From assembly GCA_036555325.1 (NCBI GenBank), contig DATBLQ010000037.1, positions 26,373 to 90,372 on the forward strand: a DNA stretch of 64,000 nt, given 5' to 3'. Numbering within the stretch: position 1 is the first letter of the stretch; each line of letters opens with the position of its first letter. The DNA comes from DATBLQ01 sp036555325 (GTDB taxonomy: Bacteria > Pseudomonadota > Alphaproteobacteria > Rhizobiales > Aestuariivirgaceae). Made by a program: the position numbers and the translations under genes. Below the pieces are notes generated by a model. That model was not told the origin of the DNA. It worked only from the letters and a program-made list of their open reading frames with translations, and ran no database searches. Positions 49,938-59,359 of this stretch are shown here, in pieces.

Positions 49938-52147
49938 AGCTCAAGCCCCGTGCAGCGGTGGCGCCGGCTTCGGTCATGACGCCCGATCTGGTTGCCCAAC
50001 ACGGCCTGAAGCCCGAGGAGTATCAGCGAATTCTCGATCTCCTCGGTCGCGAGCCGACCATCACTGAGCTTGGGATTTTCTCAGCCATGTGGAACGAGCA
50101 CTGCTCTTACAAATCGTCAAAGGCATGGCTGAAGACCCTTCCAACCAGCGGCGAACGCGTGATTCAGGGGCCGGGAGAGAATGCCGGCGTTGTCGATTTC
50201 GGCGATGGCGATGCCATTATCTTCAAGATGGAAAGTCACAACCACCCCTCCTTCATAGAGCCGTACCAGGGAGCTGCCACCGGCGTCGGCGGTATCTTGC
50301 GCGATGTGTTTACGATGGGAGCCCGACCTATCGCCGCCTTGAACGCCCTGCGCTTCGGATCCCCGGCACATCCTAGGACCAGGCACCTCGTCTCAGGCGT
50401 GGTCGCCGGCATAGGAGGCTACGGCAATTCCTTCGGCGTACCGACCGTCGGCGGGGAAGTGAATTTTCATCCGCGCTACAACGGCAACATCCTGGTGAAT
50501 GCCATGGCTATCGGTCTCGCCAAGGCTGATCGGATCTTCTACTCCAAGGCAGAAGGAGTGGGTCTTCCGGTCGTCTATCTGGGAGCGAAGACTGGCCGCG
50601 ATGGCATTCATGGCGCCACCATGGCGTCAACCGTGTTTGACGATCGCGCCGAGGAGAAGCGTCCCACTGTTCAGGTCGGTGATCCATTTACCGAGAAATG
50701 TCTGCTTGAGGCCTGTTTGGAATTGATGGACAGCGACGCGGTGGTGGCCATTCAGGATATGGGTGCTGCAGGCCTGACGTGCTCGGCCGTTGAAATGGGG
50801 GCCAAGGGCGATCTCGGCATCGACCTCGATCTCGACAAGGTACCCTGTCGCGAGCCAGGTATGAGTGCGTATGAAATGATGCTGTCCGAAAGCCAGGAAC
50901 GAATGCTCATGGTTCTGAGGCCCGATAAGGAGAGGATCGCAGAAGCAATCTTCAGAAAATGGGGGCTTGATTTCGCTGTCATCGGCACCACCACCGACAC
51001 GCTACGCTTCCGCGTCAAACATCGCGGCGACGTCATGGCCGATCTTCCGATCAAGGAGCTTGGCGATCAGGCCCCCATGTACGAGCGACCCTGGATAAAG
51101 CCGCAGCCGCAGCCATTTCTTAAGGATGTTGCTCCTCCAAACGACTTGAAAAGCGCCCTCCTTAAACTTGTCAGCTCACCTGATCTCAGCTCGCGCCGCT
51201 GGGTGTGGGAGCAATACGACCACCTGATTCAGTCGAACACTGCTCAGCTTCCTGGTGGGGACGCTGCAGTAATCCGGCTCAACGCGAGCGGCAAAGCCCT
51301 GGCGGCGACAACCGATGTCACTCCGCGATACGTTGAAGCTGACGCATACGAGGGAGGCAAACAAGCTGTTGCCGAATGCTGGCGCAACCTGACGTCTGTC
51401 GGTGCCGAACCGGTCGCCGTTACGGACAATCTCAATTTCGGCAATCCCGAACGACCTGAAATCATGGGGCAGTTCGTCATGGCTGTAAAAGGGATAGGCG
51501 ACGCCTGCCGGGCGTTAGGCTTCCCCGTCGTCTCGGGGAACGTCTCCCTCTACAATGAGACAAGCGGGCAAGGGATCTTGCCCACACCAGTGATCGGCGG
51601 CGTTGGTTTGATCCCCGATGTTCGGCAAATGGCCACCCTTGCGTTCAAAGCGGAAGGCGACGACATCCTTTTGATCGGCGGCCACGGAACTCACTTGGGA
51701 CAGTCGATATATTTGCGGGAAATCCATCTGCGCGAGGAAGGCCCGCCTCCCCCGGTCGATCTACAAAAGGAAAAGCGGCACGGAGATTTCGTCCGCGCGC
51801 TCATTCGCGCCGGCAGGGTAACTGCCTGTCATGACATTTCCGATGGCGGACTTCTGATTGCACTTGCCGAGATGGCTCTGGCCGGCACGCTTGGTGCAAG
51901 CATCTCGGGAAGCGATATCCTTGACCATGCTTCGCTCTTTGCCGAGGATCAAGGCCGCTACATAGTGACCTGCCACCCCGAAGGTACGGCGCAGATTCTT
52001 CATGCAGCCGCTTCGAAAGGCATAGATGCGGTTCATCTGGGCAGGGTTGCGCAAGGCGCATTGATTGTAGAAGGTTTGCTCTCTATATCGTTGGACGAGC
52101 TCAAACGCGCGCACGATGGCTGGTTTCCGGCCTTCATGCAATCCTAG
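49934..52147 (+). CDS. purL: phosphoribosylformylglycinamidine synthase subunit PurL
   Basis: The protein is the small PurL type of about 737 residues. It has MWNEHCSYKSSK with the catalytic His, MESHNHPSFIEPYQGAATGVGG, and a second half beginning near TDVTPRYVEADAYEGGKQAV. It makes FGAM from FGAR, ATP and ammonia from PurQ. The GTG at 49934 overlaps the purQ stop (GTGA) and gives a slightly long N-terminus; the ATG at 49976 (MTPDLVAQHG) is an alternative. Confidence 0.96.
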   Translation: MKLKPRAAVAPASVMTPDLVAQHGLKPEEYQRILDLLGREPTITELGIFSAMWNEHCSYKSSKAWLKTLPTSGERVIQGPGENAGVVDFGDGDAIIFKMESHNHPSFIEPYQGAATGVGGILRDVFTMGARPIAALNALRFGSPAHPRTRHLVSGVVAGIGGYGNSFGVPTVGGEVNFHPRYNGNILVNAMAIGLAKADRIFYSKAEGVGLPVVYLGAKTGRDGIHGATMASTVFDDRAEEKRPTVQVGDPFTEKCLLEACLELMDSDAVVAIQDMGAAGLTCSAVEMGAKGDLGIDLDLDKVPCREPGMSAYEMMLSESQERMLMVLRPDKERIAEAIFRKWGLDFAVIGTTTDTLRFRVKHRGDVMADLPIKELGDQAPMYERPWIKPQPQPFLKDVAPPNDLKSALLKLVSSPDLSSRRWVWEQYDHLIQSNTAQLPGGDAAVIRLNASGKALAATTDVTPRYVEADAYEGGKQAVAECWRNLTSVGAEPVAVTDNLNFGNPERPEIMGQFVMAVKGIGDACRALGFPVVSGNVSLYNETSGQGILPTPVIGGVGLIPDVRQMATLAFKAEGDDILLIGGHGTHLGQSIYLREIHLREEGPPPPVDLQKEKRHGDFVRALIRAGRVTACHDISDGGLLIALAEMALAGTLGASISGSDILDHASLFAEDQGRYIVTCHPEGTAQILHAAASKGIDAVHLGRVAQGALIVEGLLSISLDELKRAHDGWFPAFMQS

Positions 52148-52155
52148 GATCGCCC

Positions 52156-52392
52156 ATGGCCATGGACGCAAAATCGATCGAGGCGCTGATTCGCCAGGCC
52201 CTGCCTGACGCGGAGGTCGAGATCCGCGATCTCGCCGGCGACGGTGATCATTTTGCCGCCAATGTCGTATCGGCCGCTTTCCGCGGAAAATCGCGCGTTC
52301 AGCAGCATCAAATGGTTTACCAGGCTTTGCAGGGCAAAATGGGAGGCGAACTTCATGCCCTTGCTCTGCAAACCAGCGCGCCCAAGGAATAA
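52156..52392 (+). CDS. BolA-family protein
   Basis: This 78-residue protein has the BolA/IbaG pattern: SIEALIRQALPDAEVEIRDLAGDGDHF, then FRGKSRVQQHQMVYQAL and the ending ELHALALQTSAP. BolA-like proteins pair with monothiol CGFS glutaredoxins in iron-sulfur cluster handling. The gene for such a glutaredoxin begins 17 bases after its stop, fitting a joint role. It lies 8 bases after purL in the same operon. Confidence 0.93.
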   Translation: MAMDAKSIEALIRQALPDAEVEIRDLAGDGDHFAANVVSAAFRGKSRVQQHQMVYQALQGKMGGELHALALQTSAPKE

Positions 52393-52409
52393 AGAAAGGC
52401 CCACCTGCC

Positions 52410-52730
52410 ATGCCCGACATCAATCAAGTGATCGACAATGAAGTGAAATCGAACGACGTGGTGTTGTTTATGAAGGGCACCCCCGCGGTCCCGATGTGCG
52501 GGTTCTCTGGCCGCCTCGTCCAGATCCTGAATCACGTGGGTGTTCCCTTCAAGGGGATTAATGTGCTTGAGAGCGACGAATTGCGCCAGGGCATAAAGGC
52601 CTATGCCAACTGGCCAACGATCCCACAGCTCTATGTGAAAGGTGAATTCGTTGGCGGTTGCGACATTGTCACGGAAATGTTCCAGTCGGGCGAGTTGAAA
52701 CAACTGTTGGCCGACAAGGGAATTGGCTAG
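52410..52730 (+). CDS. grxD: monothiol glutaredoxin, Grx4 family (CGFS type)
   Basis: The 106-residue protein has the CGFS active site at residues 30-33 (VPMCGFSG). It also has the WPTIPQLYVKGEFVGGCDIV glutathione-binding region. It holds a [2Fe-2S] cluster bridged with glutathione and works with BolA in iron regulation or cluster delivery. It follows the BolA gene and closes the purCSQL-bolA-grxD run. Confidence 0.96.
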   Translation: MPDINQVIDNEVKSNDVVLFMKGTPAVPMCGFSGRLVQILNHVGVPFKGINVLESDELRQGIKAYANWPTIPQLYVKGEFVGGCDIVTEMFQSGELKQLLADKGIG

Positions 52731-52873
52731 AACTCGAAATCTCTTTCGCTGCAATGATGAGGATGACGCCACAAACCCCGGCAAACGACATTCGCGGGGC
52801 CTAGCGCCGGGAATCTAGTTGGCAACTGACAACTCTGCCACCCCAAGCACAGCCACGACGGTTCTCTGTACAC

Positions 52874-54745
52874 ATGAATAGGCCCGTCAATGCCATGCTG
52901 CTTACCATGCTCATTTGGGGCATTGGGCCCGTCTTCATTCGCTCCCTTTCCCTCGATCTTGGTCCCACAAACGCTCTTCTCATTCGCTACGCACTCGTCG
53001 GCATTGGCTTTGCTGTTGGTCTCTGTGTGGTCACCGGCAAGAGAATTGAGCGCAACGACTGGCCACGGATCGTATTCATCTCGTTGGTCGGAGTTCTCGG
53101 CTACAATCTTGGCTCGGTGTTCGGCTTCGAACTCGTCCCGGCCAGCATAGGGGGGATAATTATCGGCACTCAGCCGCTGCTGATTGTTTTGATGGCAGCG
53201 ATTATTTTCCGCACGCCTCCCAGTCCCGCAGCCATGATTGGCCTGCTGATCGCTTTCGCCGGCACCATAGTGCTGTTCTGGAACGACCTGAGTTTTGCAA
53301 AGGGAAATGGTAAGCTCGCGCTTGGCGCCCTATACGTTTTTCTGAGCGGCTTTGCTTGGGCCATTTACGTCGTACTTGCAAAGCCCTTGATCCTCAAATA
53401 TGGCACCTACCGGATCAGCGCGATCACTATACTCATCGCTAGCGTGCCGCTTCTGGCCTTTGTGTCGGCCGACACATTCGAAACGATTAGAACCATGTCG
53501 CTCCGCAGTTGGGCGGAAATGCTTTACATGGTCGTCATCGCCAGCCTTATTGCCACTGTCACCTGGAACTACGCTGCGGCTCGCCTGTCCAGCGTTGCTA
53601 CCGGCGCGTTCTTGTACCTGGTCCCCGTTATCGCCGTGCTCGCCGGCGCTGTGATTCTCAACGAAACTGTCACCCTGAGCATGGCGGCTGCTGGAGCGCT
53701 CATCCTGCTCGGCGTAGCAGTGGCCCAGTATTCCGACCGCATTACTGACGAGCTTCGCTCACGCTTCCCAAACCTGTCCACATCGAGTTTCCTTCCATAC
53801 GCAGCGTTGTTGCTGGCAGTAGTCATGTGGGGTCTGGTTCCGGTCGCTCTCCGATATCTAGTGAAGGACATGCGGCCCGAAACGATCCTGTTTCTCAGGC
53901 TGTTTCCCGCGGGTCTTTTTGCTGTCTTGATCCTGCTTGCGGTGGGAATGAAGCCCATGGCGAGGCAGGACTGGCAGCGGCTTGTTTTGGCTGCGCTCCT
54001 AGGTAATTGCGGGTATCAAATTCTTGCTCATTTCGGCATCGAAACTGTGCCCGCCAGCTGGACCGGCATAATCTTCAGCCTTGAACCGCTGTTCGTGGCC
54101 CTATTTGCTGTCGCACTCGCGCGCGAGCAACTCACCGCCCAACTCGTCACCGGGATGGCGATCGCCCTGGCAGGCGTCGGTATTTTGAGTCTGGGCAGCG
54201 CCTCGTCGGTTGTCAGTAATGTGGGCCTCATGGGCCTGATGCTCGTTTTTTTAAGCACGATGGGCTGGGGCATCTACACCGTACTGATCCGCCCGCTCGC
54301 CATTCGCTACGGTAGCTTCGAGATCTCGTGCCTCACCCTCGCCGTTTCGGGTCTTTTCATGGCTTTGTTCATACGGCCGGGCATCGACAGCGAAATTGCG
54401 GAACTTTCAATGCCACAATGGGGAGCGATGGGCTTTCTGGTCATTTTCGGCACGCTCTTTGCCGTCATCTTGTGGAACTATGGGATCACGCGAATCGAAA
54501 GTTCCGCTGCCGGGATGTTCCTCTATGTCCAGCCGGCGGTTGCGGGGCTCGGCGGCGTGCTCCTCCTCAGCGAAACAGTGACCTGGCCGCTGATAGCGGG
54601 TGGTGCCATCGTTTTGGCTGGCGTGGCCATATCCCAATGGAAACAGGTGCAGCTTGAGGCGCCGCGGGCCCAGGTGCCCGAAAGACTTAGAACGGCGGTG
54701 GAAAGGCTCGTTGCCTCGTCAAAGGAAAGTCAAAGGATCAAGTAG
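52874..54745 (+). CDS. tandem fusion of two EamA/DMT-superfamily transporters
   Basis: At 623 residues this is twice the usual length of a DMT exporter, which has about 300 residues and ten helices. Two complete ten-helix modules are visible, about residues 5-291 and 308-594, each with two EamA domains. Repeated features include MLIWGIGPVFIRS versus VVMWGLVPVALRY at the N-terminal helix of each module, and TWNYAAARL versus LWNYGITRI at the equivalent later helix. The two halves differ in sequence, so it is not a recent duplication. There is no in-frame stop between them and the linker (about 292-307) is short. It is likely an inner-membrane exporter of amino acids or metabolites. The fusion is unusual. 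Confidence 0.9.
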   Translation: MNRPVNAMLLTMLIWGIGPVFIRSLSLDLGPTNALLIRYALVGIGFAVGLCVVTGKRIERNDWPRIVFISLVGVLGYNLGSVFGFELVPASIGGIIIGTQPLLIVLMAAIIFRTPPSPAAMIGLLIAFAGTIVLFWNDLSFAKGNGKLALGALYVFLSGFAWAIYVVLAKPLILKYGTYRISAITILIASVPLLAFVSADTFETIRTMSLRSWAEMLYMVVIASLIATVTWNYAAARLSSVATGAFLYLVPVIAVLAGAVILNETVTLSMAAAGALILLGVAVAQYSDRITDELRSRFPNLSTSSFLPYAALLLAVVMWGLVPVALRYLVKDMRPETILFLRLFPAGLFAVLILLAVGMKPMARQDWQRLVLAALLGNCGYQILAHFGIETVPASWTGIIFSLEPLFVALFAVALAREQLTAQLVTGMAIALAGVGILSLGSASSVVSNVGLMGLMLVFLSTMGWGIYTVLIRPLAIRYGSFEISCLTLAVSGLFMALFIRPGIDSEIAELSMPQWGAMGFLVIFGTLFAVILWNYGITRIESSAAGMFLYVQPAVAGLGGVLLLSETVTWPLIAGGAIVLAGVAISQWKQVQLEAPRAQVPERLRTAVERLVASSKESQRIK

Positions 54746-54834
54746 CAGACATCCATGCATGAATCGCGTCCCGGCCATGCCTTGCAGCACAGCGAGCAAC
54801 GCCTATCCTGCCCGGACCCGACCCGAGGAAGTCC

Positions 54835-56064
54835 ATGATACCGAGTGCTTTGCAGCGCGACCGCTGGTTTTATGCACCAACCGTCATCATCGTGGCGGGG
54901 TGCATTGTCGCCATCATTTCGTTCGGCGTCCGCTCCTCCATGGGTCTCTTCACCTACCCCATATCTGAGTTCCATCAATGGGATCGTGAAATCTACGGCC
55001 TTGCCATGGCGTTACAGAACCTCGTGTGGGGTATGGCGCAGCCCATCGCTGGGGCTTTTGCCGATCGTTATGGACCCTCGCGTGTCGTTGCCGCCGGTGC
55101 GCTTGTCTACGCCTTGGGCACTGGGATGATGGCCTTTGCGCACACGCCCACTCTCATCTACTTGGCAGGGGGGTTGCTCGTGGGCATTGGCGCTGCCACA
55201 GCGTCTTTCTTCATTGTCATGGCGGCGTTCGGCCGGCTTGTGCCTCCCGAGAAGCGCTCCTGGGCGTTTGGCATAGCAACCGCAGCAGGCTCGATGGGCC
55301 AGTTCATATTCGCTCCCCTGGGCCAAGGGTTCATCGCGGCCTTTGGTTGGCAAACCGCACTGCTATGGCTTGCAGCGATTGCCTTGCTCATGGTGGTGTT
55401 TGCGATCCCGTTGAACGCTCCTTCAGCCCGCACCGCCGCGGCCGCAAAGGATGACACGACGATCACTCTTCGCAGTGCGGTCACCGGCGCTTTCGGTCAT
55501 CCGAGTTTCATTCTTCTCGTTCTTGGCTTTTTCGTCTGCGGCTTCCAACTCGCCTTCGTCACCATTCACCTCCCTGCCTATTTGGTGGAGCATGGAATAA
55601 GTGCCTGGCTGGCTGCCTTCGCAATTGCCATCATAGGAATATTCAATGTGATTGGTTCCTACGCCGCCGGAGTCATCGGCAGCAAATACAAGAAACGTTT
55701 TTCCCTTGCCACCATCTATCTCCTGCGTTCCCTTTTTGTAACCTTGTTCATATCATTGCCCGTTACTCCCGCCACAACGCTGATCTTCACCGCCAGTATG
55801 GGACTTTTGTGGTTATCGACCGTGCCCCTCACCATGGGCCTTGTCACCGTCATGTTCGGCATCCGGTACATGGCAACCCTTTATGGTTTCGTTTTCCTAA
55901 GTCACCAAGTGGGATCATTCTTCGGTGTCTGGCTCGGAGGAAGGTTTCACGATATCTACGGCACCTATGATCCGGTCTGGTGGATGGGTGTGGCGCTTGG
56001 ACTCTTCGCCGCCCTCGTGCACTGGCCAATTCGCGAGGAGCGCGCCCCCGCCTTCGCAACATGA
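54835..56064 (+). CDS. major facilitator superfamily transporter
   Basis: The 409-residue protein shows twelve predicted helices and an MFS motif A-like loop after helix 2 (GAFADRYGPSRVVAAG). The equivalent second-half loop is GVIGSKYKKRFSLA. It begins with a short N-terminal cytoplasmic region (MIPSALQRDRWFYAPTVII). Its substrate is unknown; features resemble carboxylate or oxalate/formate-type antiporters only loosely. It lies 89 bases after the DMT fusion and overlaps the next ATG by 4 bases. Confidence 0.92.
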   Translation: MIPSALQRDRWFYAPTVIIVAGCIVAIISFGVRSSMGLFTYPISEFHQWDREIYGLAMALQNLVWGMAQPIAGAFADRYGPSRVVAAGALVYALGTGMMAFAHTPTLIYLAGGLLVGIGAATASFFIVMAAFGRLVPPEKRSWAFGIATAAGSMGQFIFAPLGQGFIAAFGWQTALLWLAAIALLMVVFAIPLNAPSARTAAAAKDDTTITLRSAVTGAFGHPSFILLVLGFFVCGFQLAFVTIHLPAYLVEHGISAWLAAFAIAIIGIFNVIGSYAAGVIGSKYKKRFSLATIYLLRSLFVTLFISLPVTPATTLIFTASMGLLWLSTVPLTMGLVTVMFGIRYMATLYGFVFLSHQVGSFFGVWLGGRFHDIYGTYDPVWWMGVALGLFAALVHWPIREERAPAFAT

Positions 56065-56453
56065 CTCGCATGGCAGCCAGCTGGCCCGGACATCGCCTTG
56101 CCTGGAAACTCGCCGCCGCGGTACTCCTCATCTGGCTTCTGCTCCTGTTCTCCATCGTGCGTGCGGCAGCCTTGGATCCGCACGCGAGTGGAAAAATGCT
56201 CGCCGTTTTCGAACCCGGCATGACCCAGGATGTAATTTTTCAGCGTATTGTCGCTGCCGGCGGAAACCCGCTTCGCAGCACTTGGCTTCCCTTTGTGTGG
56301 GTGGTGGCGGGCGAGGAAGCAGGCTTTGCCGGTAGACTCAAGGATCAAGGTGCCATCGGCGCCTACGGCGAATTGCCCTTCGCGCCCGCTGTAGCTGGAT
56401 GCTTTGTCTATGCCGATGCGAAGATCGCCCAGCTCATGGACCTGCGGCCGTAG
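56061..56453 (+). CDS. membrane-anchored hypothetical protein coupled to the MFS gene
   Basis: The 130-residue protein has one N-terminal hydrophobic helix (about 17-36) and then a soluble domain with a segment EPGMTQDVIFQRIVAAGGNPLR. A Cys lies near the C-terminus (AGCFVYADAK). The ATG at 56061 overlaps the MFS stop (ATGA), so it is translationally coupled. I do not recognise the family. It may be a periplasmic accessory domain anchored in the inner membrane. An extended frame from 55980 lies within the MFS gene and is not needed. Confidence 0.7.
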   Translation: MTRMAASWPGHRLAWKLAAAVLLIWLLLLFSIVRAAALDPHASGKMLAVFEPGMTQDVIFQRIVAAGGNPLRSTWLPFVWVVAGEEAGFAGRLKDQGAIGAYGELPFAPAVAGCFVYADAKIAQLMDLRP

Positions 56454-56592
56454 CAGCACTCTCCCGGCCAAGCTGCTGACGTCGTAACCATTATGGTTAA
56501 TCCATAATTAACGAGTTGACCGCAACCTAAAGACTGGTGGAGCATTTGCATCAGGAGACCCGCGGCAGGAGCCACGACCTAGGAGCAATGAA

Positions 56593-56865
56593 ATGAGGAT
56601 CAGCCGGGATTTCGAATGTCAGTTGCATGGCTATTCACTGACTACGGCAGAGATTCTCTACTACATGCCCGACTACCGCGACCTGCTGCAAACGTTTGTT
56701 TGGCAAGATTACGATCTTGCTCCGCGTTTTCCAAAACTCATTCGGTTCCTGGATTTCTGGACACGCAATCTCGACGGCCCGCTTGCCAGCGTGCGCGTCA
56801 CACATCGTGGCCTGATTAGAACCGCCGAGATGCGCCTCATCGCCCAGGAATGGAAGCTTCATTGA
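56593..56865 (+). CDS. usg: Usg-like family protein
   Basis: The 90-residue protein matches the Usg family of alphaproteobacteria: GYSLTTAEILYYMPDYRDLLQTFVWQ and the FPKLIRFLDFWTRNLDGPL segment. The name comes from a gene upstream of trpF in Caulobacter and no function has been proven. It is conserved in Hyphomicrobiales. A purine-rich stretch precedes the ATG at 56593. The gene is convergent with rpsD, 36 bases apart. Confidence 0.9.
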   Translation: MRISRDFECQLHGYSLTTAEILYYMPDYRDLLQTFVWQDYDLAPRFPKLIRFLDFWTRNLDGPLASVRVTHRGLIRTAEMRLIAQEWKLH

Positions 56866-56901
56866 ATCGCTAGCATTCTGACGCAAGCGAAAACAAACGA
56901 G

Positions 56902-57519
56902 CTACCGCGAGTAATATTCCACTACCAGCGCCGGATCCATCTGCACCGGATAGGGCACGTCTGAAAGTGCAGGCATTCTCGTGAGTTTTGCGGTCATTCG
57001 CTTGTGGTCTGCCTCGACGTAATCAGGCACATCGCGCTCCGCAATCTGCAAAGACTCAAGCAGAACCGGCAGCTCTTTCGACTTTTCCTTTACTTCGATG
57101 ACATCGCCGACCTTCAACCGAATCGAAGCGACGGAAACCTTCCTGCCATTAACCTTGACGTGCCCGTGGCTAATGAATTGGCGAACCGCATGCATTGTTG
57201 GGGCAAATTTGGCGCGGTAGCACAAGGCATCGAGCCGTCGTTCCAGCAAGCCAATGAGATTCTCAGACGTGTCGCCCGGCATCCTCGATGCTTCGGCATA
57301 GATCTTGTGAAACTGACGCTCCGAAATGTTGGCGTAGTACCCTTTGAGCTTCTGTTTCGCTCTCAGCTGCACGCCGAAGTCAGAGAGCTTGCCTTTGCGT
57401 CGCTGGCCGTGTTGCCCGGGTCCATAGTCGCGGCGGTTGACCGGGCTTTTCGGTCTGCCCCAGATATTCTCGCCGAGTCGGCGATCAAGCTTGTATTTCG
57501 CGCTGGCGCGTTTTGTCAT
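56902..57519 (-). CDS. rpsD: 30S ribosomal protein S4
   Basis: The 205-residue protein has KYKLDRRLGENIWGR at the start, then the S4 RNA-binding domain (about 95-160) with DALCYRAKFAPTMHAVRQFISHGHVKVNGRKV. It binds 16S rRNA early in 30S assembly. Here it stands alone, away from the S13-S11-alpha operon, as usual in alphaproteobacteria. A 6-bp inverted repeat lies in its leader (57537-57553). An S4 autoregulatory site is possible but not proven. Confidence 0.97.
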   Translation of the reverse strand: MTKRASAKYKLDRRLGENIWGRPKSPVNRRDYGPGQHGQRRKGKLSDFGVQLRAKQKLKGYYANISERQFHKIYAEASRMPGDTSENLIGLLERRLDALCYRAKFAPTMHAVRQFISHGHVKVNGRKVSVASIRLKVGDVIEVKEKSKELPVLLESLQIAERDVPDYVEADHKRMTAKLTRMPALSDVPYPVQMDPALVVEYYSR

Positions 57520-57536
57520 TTGGAGACTCCAGTATC

Positions 57537-57553
57537 GTCAACCAATCGTTGAC
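57537..57553 (-). promoter_or_regulatory. inverted repeat in the rpsD leader
   Basis: GTCAAC (57537-57542) and GTTGAC (57548-57553) form a perfect 6-bp inverted repeat around CAATC. Its centre is about 26 bases before the rpsD ATG on the minus strand. It could form a leader hairpin or be a protein-binding site. Confidence 0.35.
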
Positions 57554-57659
57554 AGCCCCGAAGAGCCGTCGACCATGAAGCTCACCCTCCTCTGCCGGCG
57601 ACCGGCTGACAGGCCCCCAGCCAAACGCGCGAACGGCAGCCGGAAAACCTCGGGTAAGC

Positions 57660-57687
57660 AAAACGCGGAAAGGCTACCCCTTCCGCG
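57660..57687 (-). terminator. intrinsic terminator after murI
   Basis: CGCGGAA (57664-57670) pairs with TTCCGCG (57681-57687), with inner GG/CC pairing, and on the minus strand it is followed by TTTT (57660-57663). It lies about 36 bases after the murI stop and before rpsD. Confidence 0.8.
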
Positions 57688-57722
57688 GCTGGTCGGTCAT
57701 CTACAGGCAATCAGCGGGACTG

Positions 57723-58538
57723 TCAAATCGGACACTCCACGATTTGATGTATCGGAAATCCCATTGCGTCATAGGCTTTCGACCTTGCCGCGATTTCCTG
57801 GGCCGATGTGAAGATTGCGGTTCCCGATCTGGGCCCCGATTTCTGGTCCCCCAAAACGTGCTGCTTAAGCACATCCACCACCCGTCGGGCGATTGCCGGT
57901 GCCGGGTCGATATAATCGACGGGCCACGGGGCAGCCTTTCGTATGTCATCCAGCAGCAGAGGGTAATGGGTGCAGCCGAGCACCACCATATCCGTGCGTT
58001 TCCCGTCTCGATGCCGAAACACTGGCTGAATTTCGTCCCTCAGGTCGTCGGCATCGACTGGCGTTCCCAAGAGCTTTCCTTCCGCCATCTCGGCAAGTTT
58101 TTGCGCCCCATGCAGAAACACTTTGCAGTGATAGGCGTAGGTCTGAATTAGCGCTTGCGTGTATTCGCGTTTCGCCGTTCCCGGAGTTGCGAGCACGCCA
58201 ATGATTCCGCTTTTCGTTTGCTGGGCGGCGGGTTTGATCGCCGGCACGGTCCCGACAAACGGCACGGAATAGATCTCTCTTAGCTGCATCAAGGCGAGCG
58301 TGCTTGCCGTGTTGCAGGCGATGACCACCAAATCGGGCCCGCTCGCATCGATGAGTTTTCCGACGACGGCGAGTATTCGCTCGATGAGGCGCACCTCCTC
58401 CCACGCGCCATAGGGGAAACCAGCCGAATCGGCGGCATAGACGAGCTGCGCCAGCGGCAGGGCTTCGCGAATGGCGCTCGCCACGGTAAGGCCCCCCATG
58501 CCGGAATCGAACAGCAGAATTCGCGGCGACCGGATCAT
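57723..58538 (-). CDS. murI: glutamate racemase
   Basis: The 271-residue protein has the racemase motifs DSGMGGLTV (11-19), the first catalytic Cys75 in VIACNTAS and the second Cys189 in LGCTHYPLLL. It converts L- to D-glutamate for peptidoglycan. The ATG at 58538 overlaps the stop of the upstream methyltransferase gene (ATGA). A longer frame to 58706 lies within that gene and is rejected. A terminator follows. Confidence 0.95.
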   Translation of the reverse strand: MIRSPRILLFDSGMGGLTVASAIREALPLAQLVYAADSAGFPYGAWEEVRLIERILAVVGKLIDASGPDLVVIACNTASTLALMQLREIYSVPFVGTVPAIKPAAQQTKSGIIGVLATPGTAKREYTQALIQTYAYHCKVFLHGAQKLAEMAEGKLLGTPVDADDLRDEIQPVFRHRDGKRTDMVVLGCTHYPLLLDDIRKAAPWPVDYIDPAPAIARRVVDVLKQHVLGDQKSGPRSGTAIFTSAQEIAARSKAYDAMGFPIHQIVECPI

Positions 58539-59359
58539 GGCTTCACCCGGTTTGGTGTTTGCCCATGCGTGTGCCGGTAGGTAAGGCCACCGACTATTCC
58601 CCGCAGGGTTCGCACTTCCTGCTCGGTGAGATTGGCCCTCAGAAACATGGTGCGGATATTTCTCATCATAGAGGGCACCTTTTCCGGCGGTCGTAGGAAC
58701 CCGCATGCCAGCAACTCGGTCTTGAGATGAGTGAAAAACCCCTCAAGCTCCTCCTTGCTGGCCGGTCGCGACCTTCCGGTTGGTGTGTGCGGCCCCTCGT
58801 AGGCGGGTTCTTGCGGTGTTTCCTGACCGATGGTCTTGGCCCCCCTCCTGTACCATTCATAGCCAAGAAGCAGCACGGCCTGCGCAATGTTCAGAGAGGC
58901 AAACGCCGGATTTACCGGTGCCATCACGATCACATCAGCCAACGCCACCTCCTCGTTGCGTAGACCGAAACGCTCCCGGCCGAAAAAAATGCCGATCTTT
59001 TGTCCCTGGGAGACCCGTCGGCGCATATCGGCACCTGCCTGTTCCGGCGTAATCACCGGTTTCACCATGCCGCGCGGCCGGGCGGTCGTTGCATAGACAT
59101 AGGACAAATCACGAATGGCTTCGGTCGCATCATCGAAGACTTTCGCACCTTCAATAATCCAGTCGGCGCCGGACGCAGCCTTCCGGGCGTGCTCATTGGG
59201 CCAGCCGTCGCGCGGCTTCACGAGTCTCAGTTCGTCAAGTGAAAAATTTGCCATCGCCCTCGCCGAGGTGCCGATGTTCTCGCCAAGCTGGGGCTCGATC
59301 AGGATAATGACCGGCCCCACTTCCTGGGCCGTGGCTTTTCTGTGGTCGGTTCCAGCCAT
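58535..59359 (-). CDS. trmJ: SpoU-family RNA methyltransferase, TrmJ-like
   Basis: The 274-residue protein shows the SPOUT motifs in order: PQLGENIGTSARAMANFSL near the N-terminus, then FGRERFGLRNEEVALAD, and MAPVNPAFASLNIAQAVLLLGYEW, which together form the SAM-binding knot. It probably 2'-O-methylates tRNA position 32. A C-terminal extension follows the SPOUT domain. The start at 59359 (MAGTDHRKA) is preferred; a frame to 59434 is possible. It overlaps murI. The gene symbol is by family resemblance. Confidence 0.88.
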   Translation of the reverse strand: MAGTDHRKATAQEVGPVIILIEPQLGENIGTSARAMANFSLDELRLVKPRDGWPNEHARKAASGADWIIEGAKVFDDATEAIRDLSYVYATTARPRGMVKPVITPEQAGADMRRRVSQGQKIGIFFGRERFGLRNEEVALADVIVMAPVNPAFASLNIAQAVLLLGYEWYRRGAKTIGQETPQEPAYEGPHTPTGRSRPASKEELEGFFTHLKTELLACGFLRPPEKVPSMMRNIRTMFLRANLTEQEVRTLRGIVGGLTYRHTHGQTPNRVKP

